DNA from: Actinomycetes bacterium
GTDB lineage: Bacteria; Actinomycetota; Actinomycetes; Actinomycetales; Dermatophilaceae
Reading direction: 5' to 3'
Assembly (NCBI GenBank): GCA_023420415.1
Contig: JAEZWF010000016.1
Span: 7,385 to 71,384 of the forward strand
DNA: 64,000 nt
The notes beneath the pieces were generated by a model. It did no database searches. It was given only the letters and a program-made list of their open reading frames with translations, and was not told the origin of the DNA. The translations under genes and the position numbers were made by a program. Each line of letters starts with the position of its first letter. Within the stretch, counting starts at the first letter, position 1. Below, piece after piece: positions 41,988-49,707 of this stretch.

Positions 41988-43655
41988 ATGGCCGCAAGGC
42001 GCAGATCACAAGTCCGGGTCGACCAAACCCAGTTGAGACGCCGCTTCTCTCTCGGGGGCGAGCAGGCAGAGGCCGATCCGCTACTTAAGGACAGTTTCTA
42101 CTACACGGCTCAATTCGACGCTCTTTCGTCACGCGACGATCCAAAGTGTTTTATCATCGGCCGCACGGGTAGCGGCAAGTCAGCCATGCTGCAAAGAATT
42201 GAAGACGAGCATGGCGGTCATGTAATCAGAATTACACCCGAAGATCTTTCTCTCCCCTATATTTCGGGGTTGGGAACGATTAAGCATCTGGTCGACAATA
42301 AAGTTCACCTCTCCCCCTTCTTCATTGCACTCTGGAAGCACATCTTCTTGGTAGAGATAGTCAGACACCGCTATTCAGTCGACTCTCCACGAGCGAAGCA
42401 GAACTTTCTTAGTTCGCTGCGGGATCGAATATCTCAAGACAAAAGCAAACTAGCCGCTCTAGAATATTTGAACGATTTCGGTGACCGCTTTTGGTGCGAG
42501 ACCGACGAGCGGGTCCGCGAGATCACGGAGAAATTCGAAGAGCAAGTTCGAGCCCAGGGAGGGATCAGTAGCTCCCCACTAGGAATCAATGCGGGCGTGG
42601 AGTCCAGCGGACTTCGCACTGTGGAACACCGAACAGAGTTGGTCGACCGGTACCAGAAGGTAGTTAATGACACTCAACTCCCGAGATTGAACAAAATGAT
42701 CTCGGTCCTCGACGAGGACATTCTAGATTCACCCCAGCATTTCACATGGATCGTAATCGACGATCTTGACCGAGACTGGGTCGATGACCAGATTGCGAAC
42801 GACCTAATTCTTTGCCTCTTCCGAGCCGTCGTCGACATGAAGCGAGTCCAGAATCTCAAGATTCTAGTCGCTCTACGCGCCAACATATTTCGCGCACTCG
42901 ACTTCGCCGGGCGACACGGGGGGCAAGAGGAAAAGTTTCGCGCTCTCACTATGCGATTGGGGTGGACACCTATCGAAATTGGCGGAATGCTCGACGAGCG
43001 AGTCAAGGTAGCTGCGAAGCGTTCTGGAATGGGTGAACTTCAGGGTGTGCGAGACATTCTCCCCTCAAGCAATCCGAAGCGCGGCGATGCCTTACAATTT
43101 ATTCTTCGACGAACCATGATGCGGCCCCGGGATGCAATCGCCTACCTGAACACGTGCCACGAATTCTCAGCGGGACACCCGAAAATTACATGGGATCACC
43201 TGAATGACGCGGAGCCACACTATTCACAGAATCGCCTTCTAGCCCTACGAGACGAATGGAAACCATCGTTTCCTGGGCTCGATACAGTTCTAGGCGTATT
43301 TTCCGGTGCCCCGACGGTCCTTTCGCCCGAGACCTTTCGCGATCGACTAGACGAAGCCGCCATGCTTCTCGCGGATCCGAATTTTCCGGGCCGCGACTGG
43401 CTGATGGATCTGACCAGACCCGTTTGGGAGGGATCGGACGAGCAGGCACTTGGGGTGGAGCCCTTTCGCAGTTTGATCGAACTTCTTTTCACCATCGGAT
43501 TCATTGGATTCCGTCAGGCGACTCCCAAGGCTATATTCGCCCAGGACCAGCCCGAATTCTTGGCTTCGCATTATGCTCTGACGTCCGTTGCCGCCTTTGT
43601 GGTTCATCCAGCGTTCTGGGCTGCTCTGGGGATCGGCCGAAGAGATGACGTCTAG
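41988..43655 (+). CDS. P-loop ATPase of the Sll1717-like family
   Basis: A 555-residue ATPase with AGGGGGAG just upstream of the ATG. After a basic N-terminus (MAARRRSQVRVDQTQLRRRF), Walker A GRTGSGKS lies at 58-65 and Walker B at FTWIVIDDLDRDW (about 253). A later segment, RRTMMRPRDAIAYLNTC, has the arginine-rich pattern of STAND/KAP-like ATPases. It resembles the Sll1717 family, often found in defence regions. No fused nuclease is seen, so it may be a sensor or need a partner. Codon use is far more A/T-rich than any neighbour, indicating recent acquisition. Confidence 0.72.
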   Translation: MAARRRSQVRVDQTQLRRRFSLGGEQAEADPLLKDSFYYTAQFDALSSRDDPKCFIIGRTGSGKSAMLQRIEDEHGGHVIRITPEDLSLPYISGLGTIKHLVDNKVHLSPFFIALWKHIFLVEIVRHRYSVDSPRAKQNFLSSLRDRISQDKSKLAALEYLNDFGDRFWCETDERVREITEKFEEQVRAQGGISSSPLGINAGVESSGLRTVEHRTELVDRYQKVVNDTQLPRLNKMISVLDEDILDSPQHFTWIVIDDLDRDWVDDQIANDLILCLFRAVVDMKRVQNLKILVALRANIFRALDFAGRHGGQEEKFRALTMRLGWTPIEIGGMLDERVKVAAKRSGMGELQGVRDILPSSNPKRGDALQFILRRTMMRPRDAIAYLNTCHEFSAGHPKITWDHLNDAEPHYSQNRLLALRDEWKPSFPGLDTVLGVFSGAPTVLSPETFRDRLDEAAMLLADPNFPGRDWLMDLTRPVWEGSDEQALGVEPFRSLIELLFTIGFIGFRQATPKAIFAQDQPEFLASHYALTSVAAFVVHPAFWAALGIGRRDDV

Positions 43656-43744
43656 GAGAACCTGAGCGCGCCCTACTCCATTAACGGAGTACCTGTGCTG
43701 GGCCCATGAAGCCGAAGCCGAGATTGCCGTCCACCCATACCTTA

Positions 43745-43782
43745 GTTATGGGGGGTCGCGGCGTGGCGCGACCCCCCATAAC
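43745..43782. terminator. perfect 16-bp terminator hairpin
   Basis: Arms 43745-43760 and 43767-43782 are exactly complementary with a 6-base loop and a G6/C6 core. It lies between the AT-rich ATPase gene and the small minus-strand gene, closing both. Confidence 0.88.
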
Positions 43783-43788
43783 CGACTG

Positions 43789-43896
43789 CTACTTGGACTT
43801 CTTCGGCTTGGTGCCGACCTTGTAGGTCGTCGACGGGCTCTGCATCGCGTGCTTCTTCGTCACGAAGCGTCCCGACTTGGCGGACTTGAACGTCAT
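43789..43896 (-). CDS. small basic conserved protein
   Basis: A 35-residue protein, MTFKSAKSGRFVTKKHAMQSP followed by a Lys-rich end. The SAKSGRFVTK core is typical of a tiny protein found across actinobacteria with no known function. An exceptionally strong ribosome binding site (GGAGGAGGTGA) precedes its ATG by 5 bases, which makes this short frame convincing. It is basic, so nucleic-acid or ribosome binding is possible. A longer frame reading in from upstream is not supported. Confidence 0.75.
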   Translation of the reverse strand: MTFKSAKSGRFVTKKHAMQSPSTTYKVGTKPKKSK

Positions 43897-43993
43897 CCTG
43901 CTCACCTCCTCCTCAAGCCTGGGATTGCGACCAAGCAAGAGGTGAGCCACGATGTTCATCCCTAGCAAGGGAACAGGAGGCTCGCCTCCTGCT

Positions 43994-44027
43994 GTCAGGC
44001 CCCGGTGCTCGAACACCGGGGCCTGAC
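43994..44027 (-). terminator. terminator hairpin after nrdJ
   Basis: Perfect 14-bp arms (43994-44007 and 44014-44027) with a 6-base loop, 14 bases after the nrdJ stop on the minus strand. A second small palindrome (43975-43990, 7-bp arms) follows and may add to termination or act in the leader of the small gene. Confidence 0.85.
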
Positions 44028-44041
44028 CTCTATTCAGTTCA

Positions 44042-46972
44042 TCAGCTGCAGCCGCTGGTGCTGCCGCAGCCTTCGCAGACGTAGCAGCTGCCGGCGGGGC
44101 GCATTTTCGTGCCACAGGTCATGCACATCGGCGCGTCAGCCGACTTGCCCTGGAACTTCTCGAGCAGCTCCGCGCTCGAGTGCACCTCGACGTCGACCTC
44201 ACGAGCGCTCGCAGCGCCGGCACCCGACTTCACGGCGTCCGCGTCGAGCTCCTTGCCCTCGACCGCCGCGTCCTCGTGCTTCGGCTCGGCGGCCTTGGCG
44301 ACCGGTGCCGACTGCGACAGGGTCTCCAGCTCAGCCTCGGACGAGTCGTCGTCGGACGCGGCATACGAGCCGGTCTCGAGCTGGCGCGCGCGCTCCTCGG
44401 CGGTGTGGATGCCCATGAACGAGCGGGTGTCGAAGTCGAGGTAGTCCAGCGCCAGCCGGCGGAACACGTAGTCCATGAGGGACTGCGCCATCCGCACGTC
44501 CGGGTCGTCGGTCATACCGGCCGGCTCGAACCGCAGGTTGGTGAACTTCTCGACGAAGGTCTCCAGCGGCACGCCGTACTGCAGGCCCACCGACACCGCG
44601 ATCGAGAAGGCGTCCATCACGCCGGCCAGGGTCGAGCCCTGCTTGCCGAACTTGAGGAACACCTCACCGAGCTCGCCGTTGTCGTACGTGCCAGCCGTCA
44701 GGTAACCCTCGGCGCCACCGACCGCGAACGACGTGGTCTGCGAGGTGCGGCGCTTGGGCAGCCGGCGCCGCACCGGCCGGTACTCGACGACCTTCTCCAC
44801 CACCGGCTCGGCGGCATCCGCCGCAGCCCCAGCGGCCTTGTCCTTGGCGGCCGAGCCACCGTCGGACAGCGGCTGGCCGACCTTGCAGTTGTCGCGGTAG
44901 ACCGCGATCGCCTTGAGGCCGAGCTTCCAGCCCTGCATGTGGACGTCCTCGATCTCCTCGACCGTGGCCGTCTCCGGCAGGTTGACCGTCTTGGAGATCG
45001 CGCCGGACAGGAACGGCTGCACGGCAGCCATCATCCGCACGTGACCCATGGGCGAGATCGCCCGCGCACCCATCGCGGTGTCGAACACCTCGTAGTGCTC
45101 CGGCTTCAGCCCGGGCGCGTCGATGACGTGACCCTTGTCGGCGATGTACTCGACGATCGCCTCGATGGTCTCGCCGGTGTAGCCCAGCTTCTTCAGCGCC
45201 CGCGGGATGGTCAGGTTGACGATCTGCATCGACCCGCCGCCGACGAGCTTCTTGAACTTCACCAGCGAGAAGTCGGGCTCGATGCCGGTGGTGTCGCAGT
45301 CCATCATGAAGCCGATGGTCCCGGTCGGGGCCAGCACCGACGCCTGGGCGTTGCGGTAGCCGTTCTTCTCACCGAGCTTGACCACGTCGTCCCACGCCTT
45401 GGTGGCCGCGCGGTGGATGCCGGCGTCCATCGTGTCGAGCGTGCGGATCGCGTCGTTCGCGGCCTGGTGCTTGCGCATCACGCGCTTGTGCGCGTCCGCG
45501 TTCCGGGCGTACCCGGCATACGGGCCAACAACCGCCGCGATCTCGGCGGAGCGCTTGTAGGCAGCACCGGTGAGCAGCGAGGTGATCGCCGCGGCGAGCG
45601 AGCGCCCACCCTCGGAGTCGTAGCCGTGACCGGTCGCCATGAGCAGCGCGCCGAGGTTGGCGTAGCCGATGCCCAGCTGGCGGTAGTCGACGGTGGTCTT
45701 GCCGATCGCCTCGGTCGGGAAGTCGGCGAAGCAGATCGAGATGTCCATCGCGGTGATGACCAGCTCGGCGACCTTCTGGAAGGTCTTGGCGTCGAACGTG
45801 TCGTCGTCCTTGAGGAACTTCAGCAGGTTCAGCGACGCCAGGTTGCACGAGGAGTTGTCGAGCGACATGTACTCCGAGCACGGGTTCGACGCGGTGATCC
45901 GACCCGTCTCGGGGTTGGTGTGCCAGTCGTTGATCGTGTCGTCGTACTGCAGACCCGGGTCAGCGCACTCCCACGCCGCCTTGGCGATCTTGGTGAACAG
46001 CTCGCGGGCGTCGACCTCCTCGATGACCTCACCGGTGCCACGCGCCCGCAGCCCGAAGGTGGTGCCCTCGTCGACCGCGCGCATGAACTCGTCGCTCACG
46101 CGCACCGAGTTGTTGGCGTTCTGGTACTGCACCGAGGTGATGTCCTTGCCGCCCAGGTCCATGTCGAACCCGGCGTCACGCAGCGCGCGGATCTTGTCCT
46201 CCTCGCGCGCCTTGGTCTCGACGAACTCCTCGATGTCGGGGTGGTCCACGTCGAGCACGACCATCTTGGCCGCACGACGCGTCGCGCCACCGGACTTGAT
46301 CGTCCCCGCCGACGCATCCGCGCCACGCATGAACGACACCGGCCCCGAGGCCGTGCCACCCGACGACAGCAGCTCCTTCGAGGAACGGATGCGCGACAGG
46401 TTGAGACCCGCGCCCGAGCCGCCCTTGAAGATGAAGCCCTCCTCCTTGTACCAGTTGAGGATCGAGTCCATCGAGTCGTCGACCGACAGGATGAAGCAGG
46501 CCGAGACCTGCTGCGGCGACTTGGTGCCCACGTTGAACCAGACCGGCGAGTTGAAGCTGAACACCTGGTGCAGCAGGGCGTAGGTCAGCTCGTGCTCGAA
46601 GATCTCGGCGTCCTCGTCGGTGGCGAAGTAGCCGTGGTCCTTGCCGGCCTTGGTGTAGGTCAGCACGACGCGGTCGATCAGCTGGCGCAGCCCCTGCTCG
46701 CGCGCCTCGGTGCCAAGCGCACCGCGGAAGTACTTCGTCGTCACGATCGTCGAGGCGTTGACCGACCAGAAGTCGGGGAACTCCACCCCGCGCTGCTCGA
46801 AGATCGTCTCGCCCGTCTTCCAGTTCTGCTGGACGACGTCACGCTTCTCCCAGGTCACCTCGTCATAGGGGTGCACACCAGGGGTGGTGTAGATCCGCTC
46901 GATCTTCACCCCGCGCCCGGACTTGGCGTTGCTCTTGCGGGCACCTGCACGTGCTCCTGCGGTTTCGGTCAT
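44042..46972 (-). CDS. nrdJ: vitamin B12-dependent (class II) ribonucleotide reductase
   Basis: A 976-residue adenosylcobalamin-dependent ribonucleoside-diphosphate reductase that makes deoxyribonucleotides with or without oxygen. Substrate-site and thiyl features include VSACFILSVDDSMD, FKGGSGAGLNLSRIRS and NPCSEYMSLDNSSCNLASLNLL. The C-terminal tail has a Cys-rich zinc-like module (CMTCGTKMRPAGSCYVCEGCG) that relays electrons from thioredoxin. An Ala/Glu/Asp-rich linker (about 885-950) precedes it. ATG at 46972 follows GGGAGG. It is encoded just downstream of its repressor gene nrdR. Confidence 0.97.
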   Translation of the reverse strand: MTETAGARAGARKSNAKSGRGVKIERIYTTPGVHPYDEVTWEKRDVVQQNWKTGETIFEQRGVEFPDFWSVNASTIVTTKYFRGALGTEAREQGLRQLIDRVVLTYTKAGKDHGYFATDEDAEIFEHELTYALLHQVFSFNSPVWFNVGTKSPQQVSACFILSVDDSMDSILNWYKEEGFIFKGGSGAGLNLSRIRSSKELLSSGGTASGPVSFMRGADASAGTIKSGGATRRAAKMVVLDVDHPDIEEFVETKAREEDKIRALRDAGFDMDLGGKDITSVQYQNANNSVRVSDEFMRAVDEGTTFGLRARGTGEVIEEVDARELFTKIAKAAWECADPGLQYDDTINDWHTNPETGRITASNPCSEYMSLDNSSCNLASLNLLKFLKDDDTFDAKTFQKVAELVITAMDISICFADFPTEAIGKTTVDYRQLGIGYANLGALLMATGHGYDSEGGRSLAAAITSLLTGAAYKRSAEIAAVVGPYAGYARNADAHKRVMRKHQAANDAIRTLDTMDAGIHRAATKAWDDVVKLGEKNGYRNAQASVLAPTGTIGFMMDCDTTGIEPDFSLVKFKKLVGGGSMQIVNLTIPRALKKLGYTGETIEAIVEYIADKGHVIDAPGLKPEHYEVFDTAMGARAISPMGHVRMMAAVQPFLSGAISKTVNLPETATVEEIEDVHMQGWKLGLKAIAVYRDNCKVGQPLSDGGSAAKDKAAGAAADAAEPVVEKVVEYRPVRRRLPKRRTSQTTSFAVGGAEGYLTAGTYDNGELGEVFLKFGKQGSTLAGVMDAFSIAVSVGLQYGVPLETFVEKFTNLRFEPAGMTDDPDVRMAQSLMDYVFRRLALDYLDFDTRSFMGIHTAEERARQLETGSYAASDDDSSEAELETLSQSAPVAKAAEPKHEDAAVEGKELDADAVKSGAGAASAREVDVEVHSSAELLEKFQGKSADAPMCMTCGTKMRPAGSCYVCEGCGSTSGCS

Positions 46973-47075
46973 TTGGTGGGCCTCCCTGGTCCCCTTGGTG
47001 GTGCTGGTTGGCGTGACTGTCAATGGTTTCAGTGGGGTCTGACACTCGCGTGCCAGTGGTTCCCGGCGATGGATC

Positions 47076-47117
47076 GGGCGGTATGCCGCGGGCTCAGCCC
47101 GGCGGCATACCGGCCCG
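47076..47117. repeat. inverted motif pair overlapping the nrdR stop
   Basis: CGGTATGCCG and CGGCATACCG face each other around the nrdR stop codon at 47094-47096, with further pairing through GGGCT/AGCCC. The right arm is coding sequence for the last residues (Gly-Met-Pro-Pro-Gly). It probably acts as a terminator or attenuator between nrdR and nrdJ. Confidence 0.65.
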
Positions 47118-47615
47118 AGTCTGTGGGTCGCCACCGGTGGTGGCGACGTCGGGCTCCTCACCGGTCGCGTCGCGTTCGGCGCGCAGCAAGGTGATGGCGG
47201 CCTCGAAGTCCTCGAGGCTGTCGAAGGCCTGGTAGACCGACGCGAACCGCAGGTAGGCGACCTCGTCGAGCTCACGCAGCGGCCCGAGGACGGCCAGACC
47301 GACCTCGTGGGCCTCGATCTCGGCCTGTCCCTGCTGGCGGATGCACTCCTCCACCCGCTGGGCCAGCAACGCGAGGTCGTCCTCGCTGACCGGCCGGCCC
47401 TGGCAGGCCTTGCGCACCCCGGCGAGCACCTTGACCCGGCTGAACGGCTCGCTCACGCCGGAGCGCTTGGTCACCGTCAGGCTCGCGGTCTCGACGGTCG
47501 TGAACCGCCGCCCGCACTCCGGGCACTGCCGGCGTCGGCGGATCGAGCTGCCGTCGTCGGTGGTGCGCGAGTCCATCACGCGCGAGTCGGTGTGCCGACA
47601 GAACGGACAGTGCAT
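47094..47615 (-). CDS. nrdR: NrdR transcriptional repressor of ribonucleotide reductase genes
   Basis: A 173-residue regulator. The N-terminal zinc ribbon has Cys pairs CPFC and CPEC (residues 3-6 and about 31-34), followed by RRRFTTVE. An ATP-cone domain spans about 45-135 (VTKRSGVSEPFSRVKVLAGVRKACQGR, then FASVYQAFDSLEDF). It senses the dATP/ATP ratio and represses nrd genes. The Gly/Pro-rich tail is longer than in most NrdR proteins. GAAGGAG precedes the ATG. Two NrdR-box-like sites lie about 105 bases upstream, so it is probably autoregulated. Confidence 0.97.
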   Translation of the reverse strand: MHCPFCRHTDSRVMDSRTTDDGSSIRRRRQCPECGRRFTTVETASLTVTKRSGVSEPFSRVKVLAGVRKACQGRPVSEDDLALLAQRVEECIRQQGQAEIEAHEVGLAVLGPLRELDEVAYLRFASVYQAFDSLEDFEAAITLLRAERDATGEEPDVATTGGDPQTRAGMPPG

Positions 47616-47720
47616 GTGCGGCTCCTTCCCTGCGCCCCGCCGGGCCCCTGCCGAGTGACCGGCTGGGGACGGCGGTGTGGACTTCCTGTGGGTATCTCGT
47701 GGATAACCGGCCCTGGCCTG

Positions 47721-47766
47721 TGCACTAGATGTGGACGAACTACAGCCGTGTAACCACTAGATGTAG
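47721..47766. promoter_or_regulatory. pair of NrdR boxes upstream of nrdR
   Basis: CACTAGATGT occurs at 47723-47732 and 47755-47764, 32 bases apart, each in a partly palindromic 16-base context. NrdR binds pairs of such boxes spaced by about three helical turns in nrd promoters. A DnaA-box-like CGTGGATAA lies just before them (about 47698-47706). Confidence 0.7.
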
Positions 47767-47960
47767 GGATATCTTGACTCACTGTGACGCGCGACGCAAG
47801 CCGTTGCCCGAAAGAGTGCATCGCCGCAGGTCAGAGCCCCGACACGCTCCCGCCGACACGCCGAAAACGGTGCTGGTGTGACTGGTGTGACTCCAGAGGC
47901 ACCCCAGATATGGGTCCCGCACGCCGGCCCCTCCCCCACATCTGGTGCCACCCTCACCCA

Positions 47961-48025
47961 CCGCTCATGTCCCGCAACATGCCGTGAAAACTGCGGATCG
48001 ACGGCATGTTGCGGGACATGAGCGG
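47961..48025. repeat. 25-bp perfect inverted repeat in the nrdR upstream gap
   Basis: Arms 47961-47985 and 48001-48025 are exactly complementary with a 15-base loop. It lies 66 bases after the GAF-ANTAR gene stop on the minus strand, so it may be its terminator, though a 25-bp perfect stem is unusually long. The rest of the 475-base gap (47616-48090) holds the nrdR promoter with its NrdR boxes, a short CTGGTGTGACT direct repeat near 47872-47891, and one GGTATGCCGCG copy at about 48040. I see no gene there. Confidence 0.75.
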
Positions 48026-48090
48026 GCCGGGACGAGGCCGGGTATGCCGCGGGGCCGCCTCGGGCGCCGCGCCGCGCCTTCGCCGCGCCT

Positions 48091-48825
48091 TCAGTTGTCG
48101 GGCGCCGCGTCGAAGCCGCCGGTGGCGATGACGTTCTCGGCGAGGGCGGAGACCTTGATGTTGTGGTTCTGGCTCTCCTTGGACAGCAGCTCCCACGCCT
48201 CGTCCAGCCCCACCTGACGCGTCGACATGAGGATGCCGAGGGACACCCCGATCCGCCGGCTCGTGCGCAGCGCCGCCCGGAAGTTGTCGAGCTCGTTCTG
48301 TGTCGACAGCGCCCGCAAGGTGGCCGCCGCCGTCGCCCCGAAGATGGCGAGCAGCGACTCCTGGTCGGCGCTGAACGCCTCACGCCGGGCCGCGTAGACC
48401 GTGAGTGCCCCGGTTTCCCTGGCCCCCAGCGGCAGCACGTGCGCGACCATGCTGTGCGTGCCCACCTCGCCCGCGGCCCGCGGCCCGAACCGCAGCCAGC
48501 GGCGGTCCCGCGCCAGGTCGCCGGAGCGCAGCGTGTCGTGGTCGCGGATCGCGTCGAGGCTGGGGCCCTCGTGCTCGTCGAGCGCGATCGCGTGCAGCGC
48601 CTCGGGGATGTCGCTCGTGGCGGCGACGACGGTGCACCGGTTGCCCCGCTTGGTCGTCACGGCGGCGTGGTCGGCACCCACGACCTTGCGGGTGAGGTCG
48701 CAGACGAGGTCGAGGACCTGGGTCTCCTGCTCGCAGTGCTCGTCGAGCATGCGCACCGCATCGGCGAAGTCGTCGAGCAGCTGCCAGGTCTGGTCCAGCA
48801 CGCGAGGCATCGAGGATCCGTTCAT
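48091..48825 (-). CDS. GAF-ANTAR domain regulator
   Basis: A 244-residue cytoplasmic regulator. A GAF sensor domain spans about 25-165 (LDLVCDLTRKVVGADHAAVTT, then GALTVYAARREAFSADQESLLAIFGATAAATL). A C-terminal ANTAR domain (about 180-235: ALRTSRRIGVSLGILMSTRQVGLDEAWELLSKESQNHNIKVSALAENVIATG) binds paired RNA hairpins to prevent transcription termination. The signal is unknown. ATG at 48825 or 48810 could be the start. It is not linked to the AmiC-like sensor, but ANTAR is the domain class that partners AmiC elsewhere. Confidence 0.85.
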   Translation of the reverse strand: MNGSSMPRVLDQTWQLLDDFADAVRMLDEHCEQETQVLDLVCDLTRKVVGADHAAVTTKRGNRCTVVAATSDIPEALHAIALDEHEGPSLDAIRDHDTLRSGDLARDRRWLRFGPRAAGEVGTHSMVAHVLPLGARETGALTVYAARREAFSADQESLLAIFGATAAATLRALSTQNELDNFRAALRTSRRIGVSLGILMSTRQVGLDEAWELLSKESQNHNIKVSALAENVIATGGFDAAPDN

Positions 48826-48993
48826 ATCCGGGGCTTGGAAGGCCGCGCTTTGACCGGTGAGGCGCCCACGCCGATTGAACCGCCAAGAACCTTTCCTGTC
48901 GAGCGGTGCGCACACCTGGACGCGCCCTGAAACCGCGCCAGCCACGCGGCATACCGGTCACTGGCTGACCGGAAGGCCTGCCACGCTGGGCGC

Positions 48994-49617
48994 ATGCCCC
49001 GCACCCCCACCGCCGAGATCACCGGGACGACCAGCTGGGAGACCCACCCGGTCACCCCGGACCGGTTCGACGACTTCGTCGCCATCGTCAACCCGAACCG
49101 TCGCGCCAACACCTGCTGGTGCCTCTCGCACCGACTGCGCGCCCAGGACATCCGTGAGCTCGGCGGCACCGGTGCCGACGCCCGGGAGAAGGCCGCCGAG
49201 GCCCTGTCCCACCGCGAGCACCCGATGGGCGTCGTCACCTACGCCGACGGCGTGCCCGTCGGCTGGTGCTCGGTTAGCCCCCGCACCGAGATCCCCAAGC
49301 TCGAGGCCTCCAACCTCATCGTGCGCATCGACGACGTCCCGGTCTGGAGCATCATCTGCGTCGTGGTCCGTGGCGGTCACCGCCGCCGCGGCGTCACCGG
49401 TCACCTCCTGCAGGGAGCGGTGGAGTATGCCGCGAGCGCGGGTGCGCCGGCGCTCGAGGCCTACCCGGTCGACCCGGGTGGGTCGCGGATGGACCTGACG
49501 ATGGCGTTCGTCGGGACGCGGGCGATGTTCGAGAAGGCCGGTTTCGAGGTGGTGGGGCAGACGGACGCAGTGGCGAGCAGGATGCCGCGCCTGGTCATGC
49601 GCCGGAACCTCACCTGA
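48994..49617 (+). CDS. GNAT-family N-acetyltransferase
   Basis: A 207-residue acetyltransferase. The acetyl-CoA binding motif is VVVRGGHRRRGVTGHLLQGAVEYAA (R-x-x-x-R-G-x-x-G-like) near residues 125-150. The C-terminal FVGTRAMFEKAGFEVVGQTD strand pattern is typical of GNAT. A Trp/Cys-rich region (NTCWCLSHRLRAQD) resembles one branch acting on small molecules. The substrate is unknown. It is monocistronic; the motif TATGCCGCG encodes Tyr-Ala-Ala inside the CoA-binding helix. Confidence 0.9.
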   Translation: MPRTPTAEITGTTSWETHPVTPDRFDDFVAIVNPNRRANTCWCLSHRLRAQDIRELGGTGADAREKAAEALSHREHPMGVVTYADGVPVGWCSVSPRTEIPKLEASNLIVRIDDVPVWSIICVVVRGGHRRRGVTGHLLQGAVEYAASAGAPALEAYPVDPGGSRMDLTMAFVGTRAMFEKAGFEVVGQTDAVASRMPRLVMRRNLT

Positions 49618-49707
49618 CGCGCGGGCCGACGGGCTCGGGATAACGATCCGGACCCGGCACCCGGCGAACGGCGCACCGCTGTCGGGACCACTCGGCATAC
49701 TCCCCCC

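Noticed and set aside
35384..43655. Prophage or integrative element
   Set aside because: No integrase, phage structural gene, tRNA target or obvious att repeats at the ends.
41898..44340. Absence of the GTATGCCGCG word from the AT-rich ATPase region as proof of recent transfer
   Set aside because: Gaps of similar or greater length without the word occur in core-looking DNA (about 640-5470 and 14310-18138), so this absence alone is not informative.
44180..47194. Long plus-strand frame of about 1000 codons opposite nrdJ
   Set aside because: It is a composition shadow of nrdJ, rich in His, Arg, Val and Asp, with no domain.
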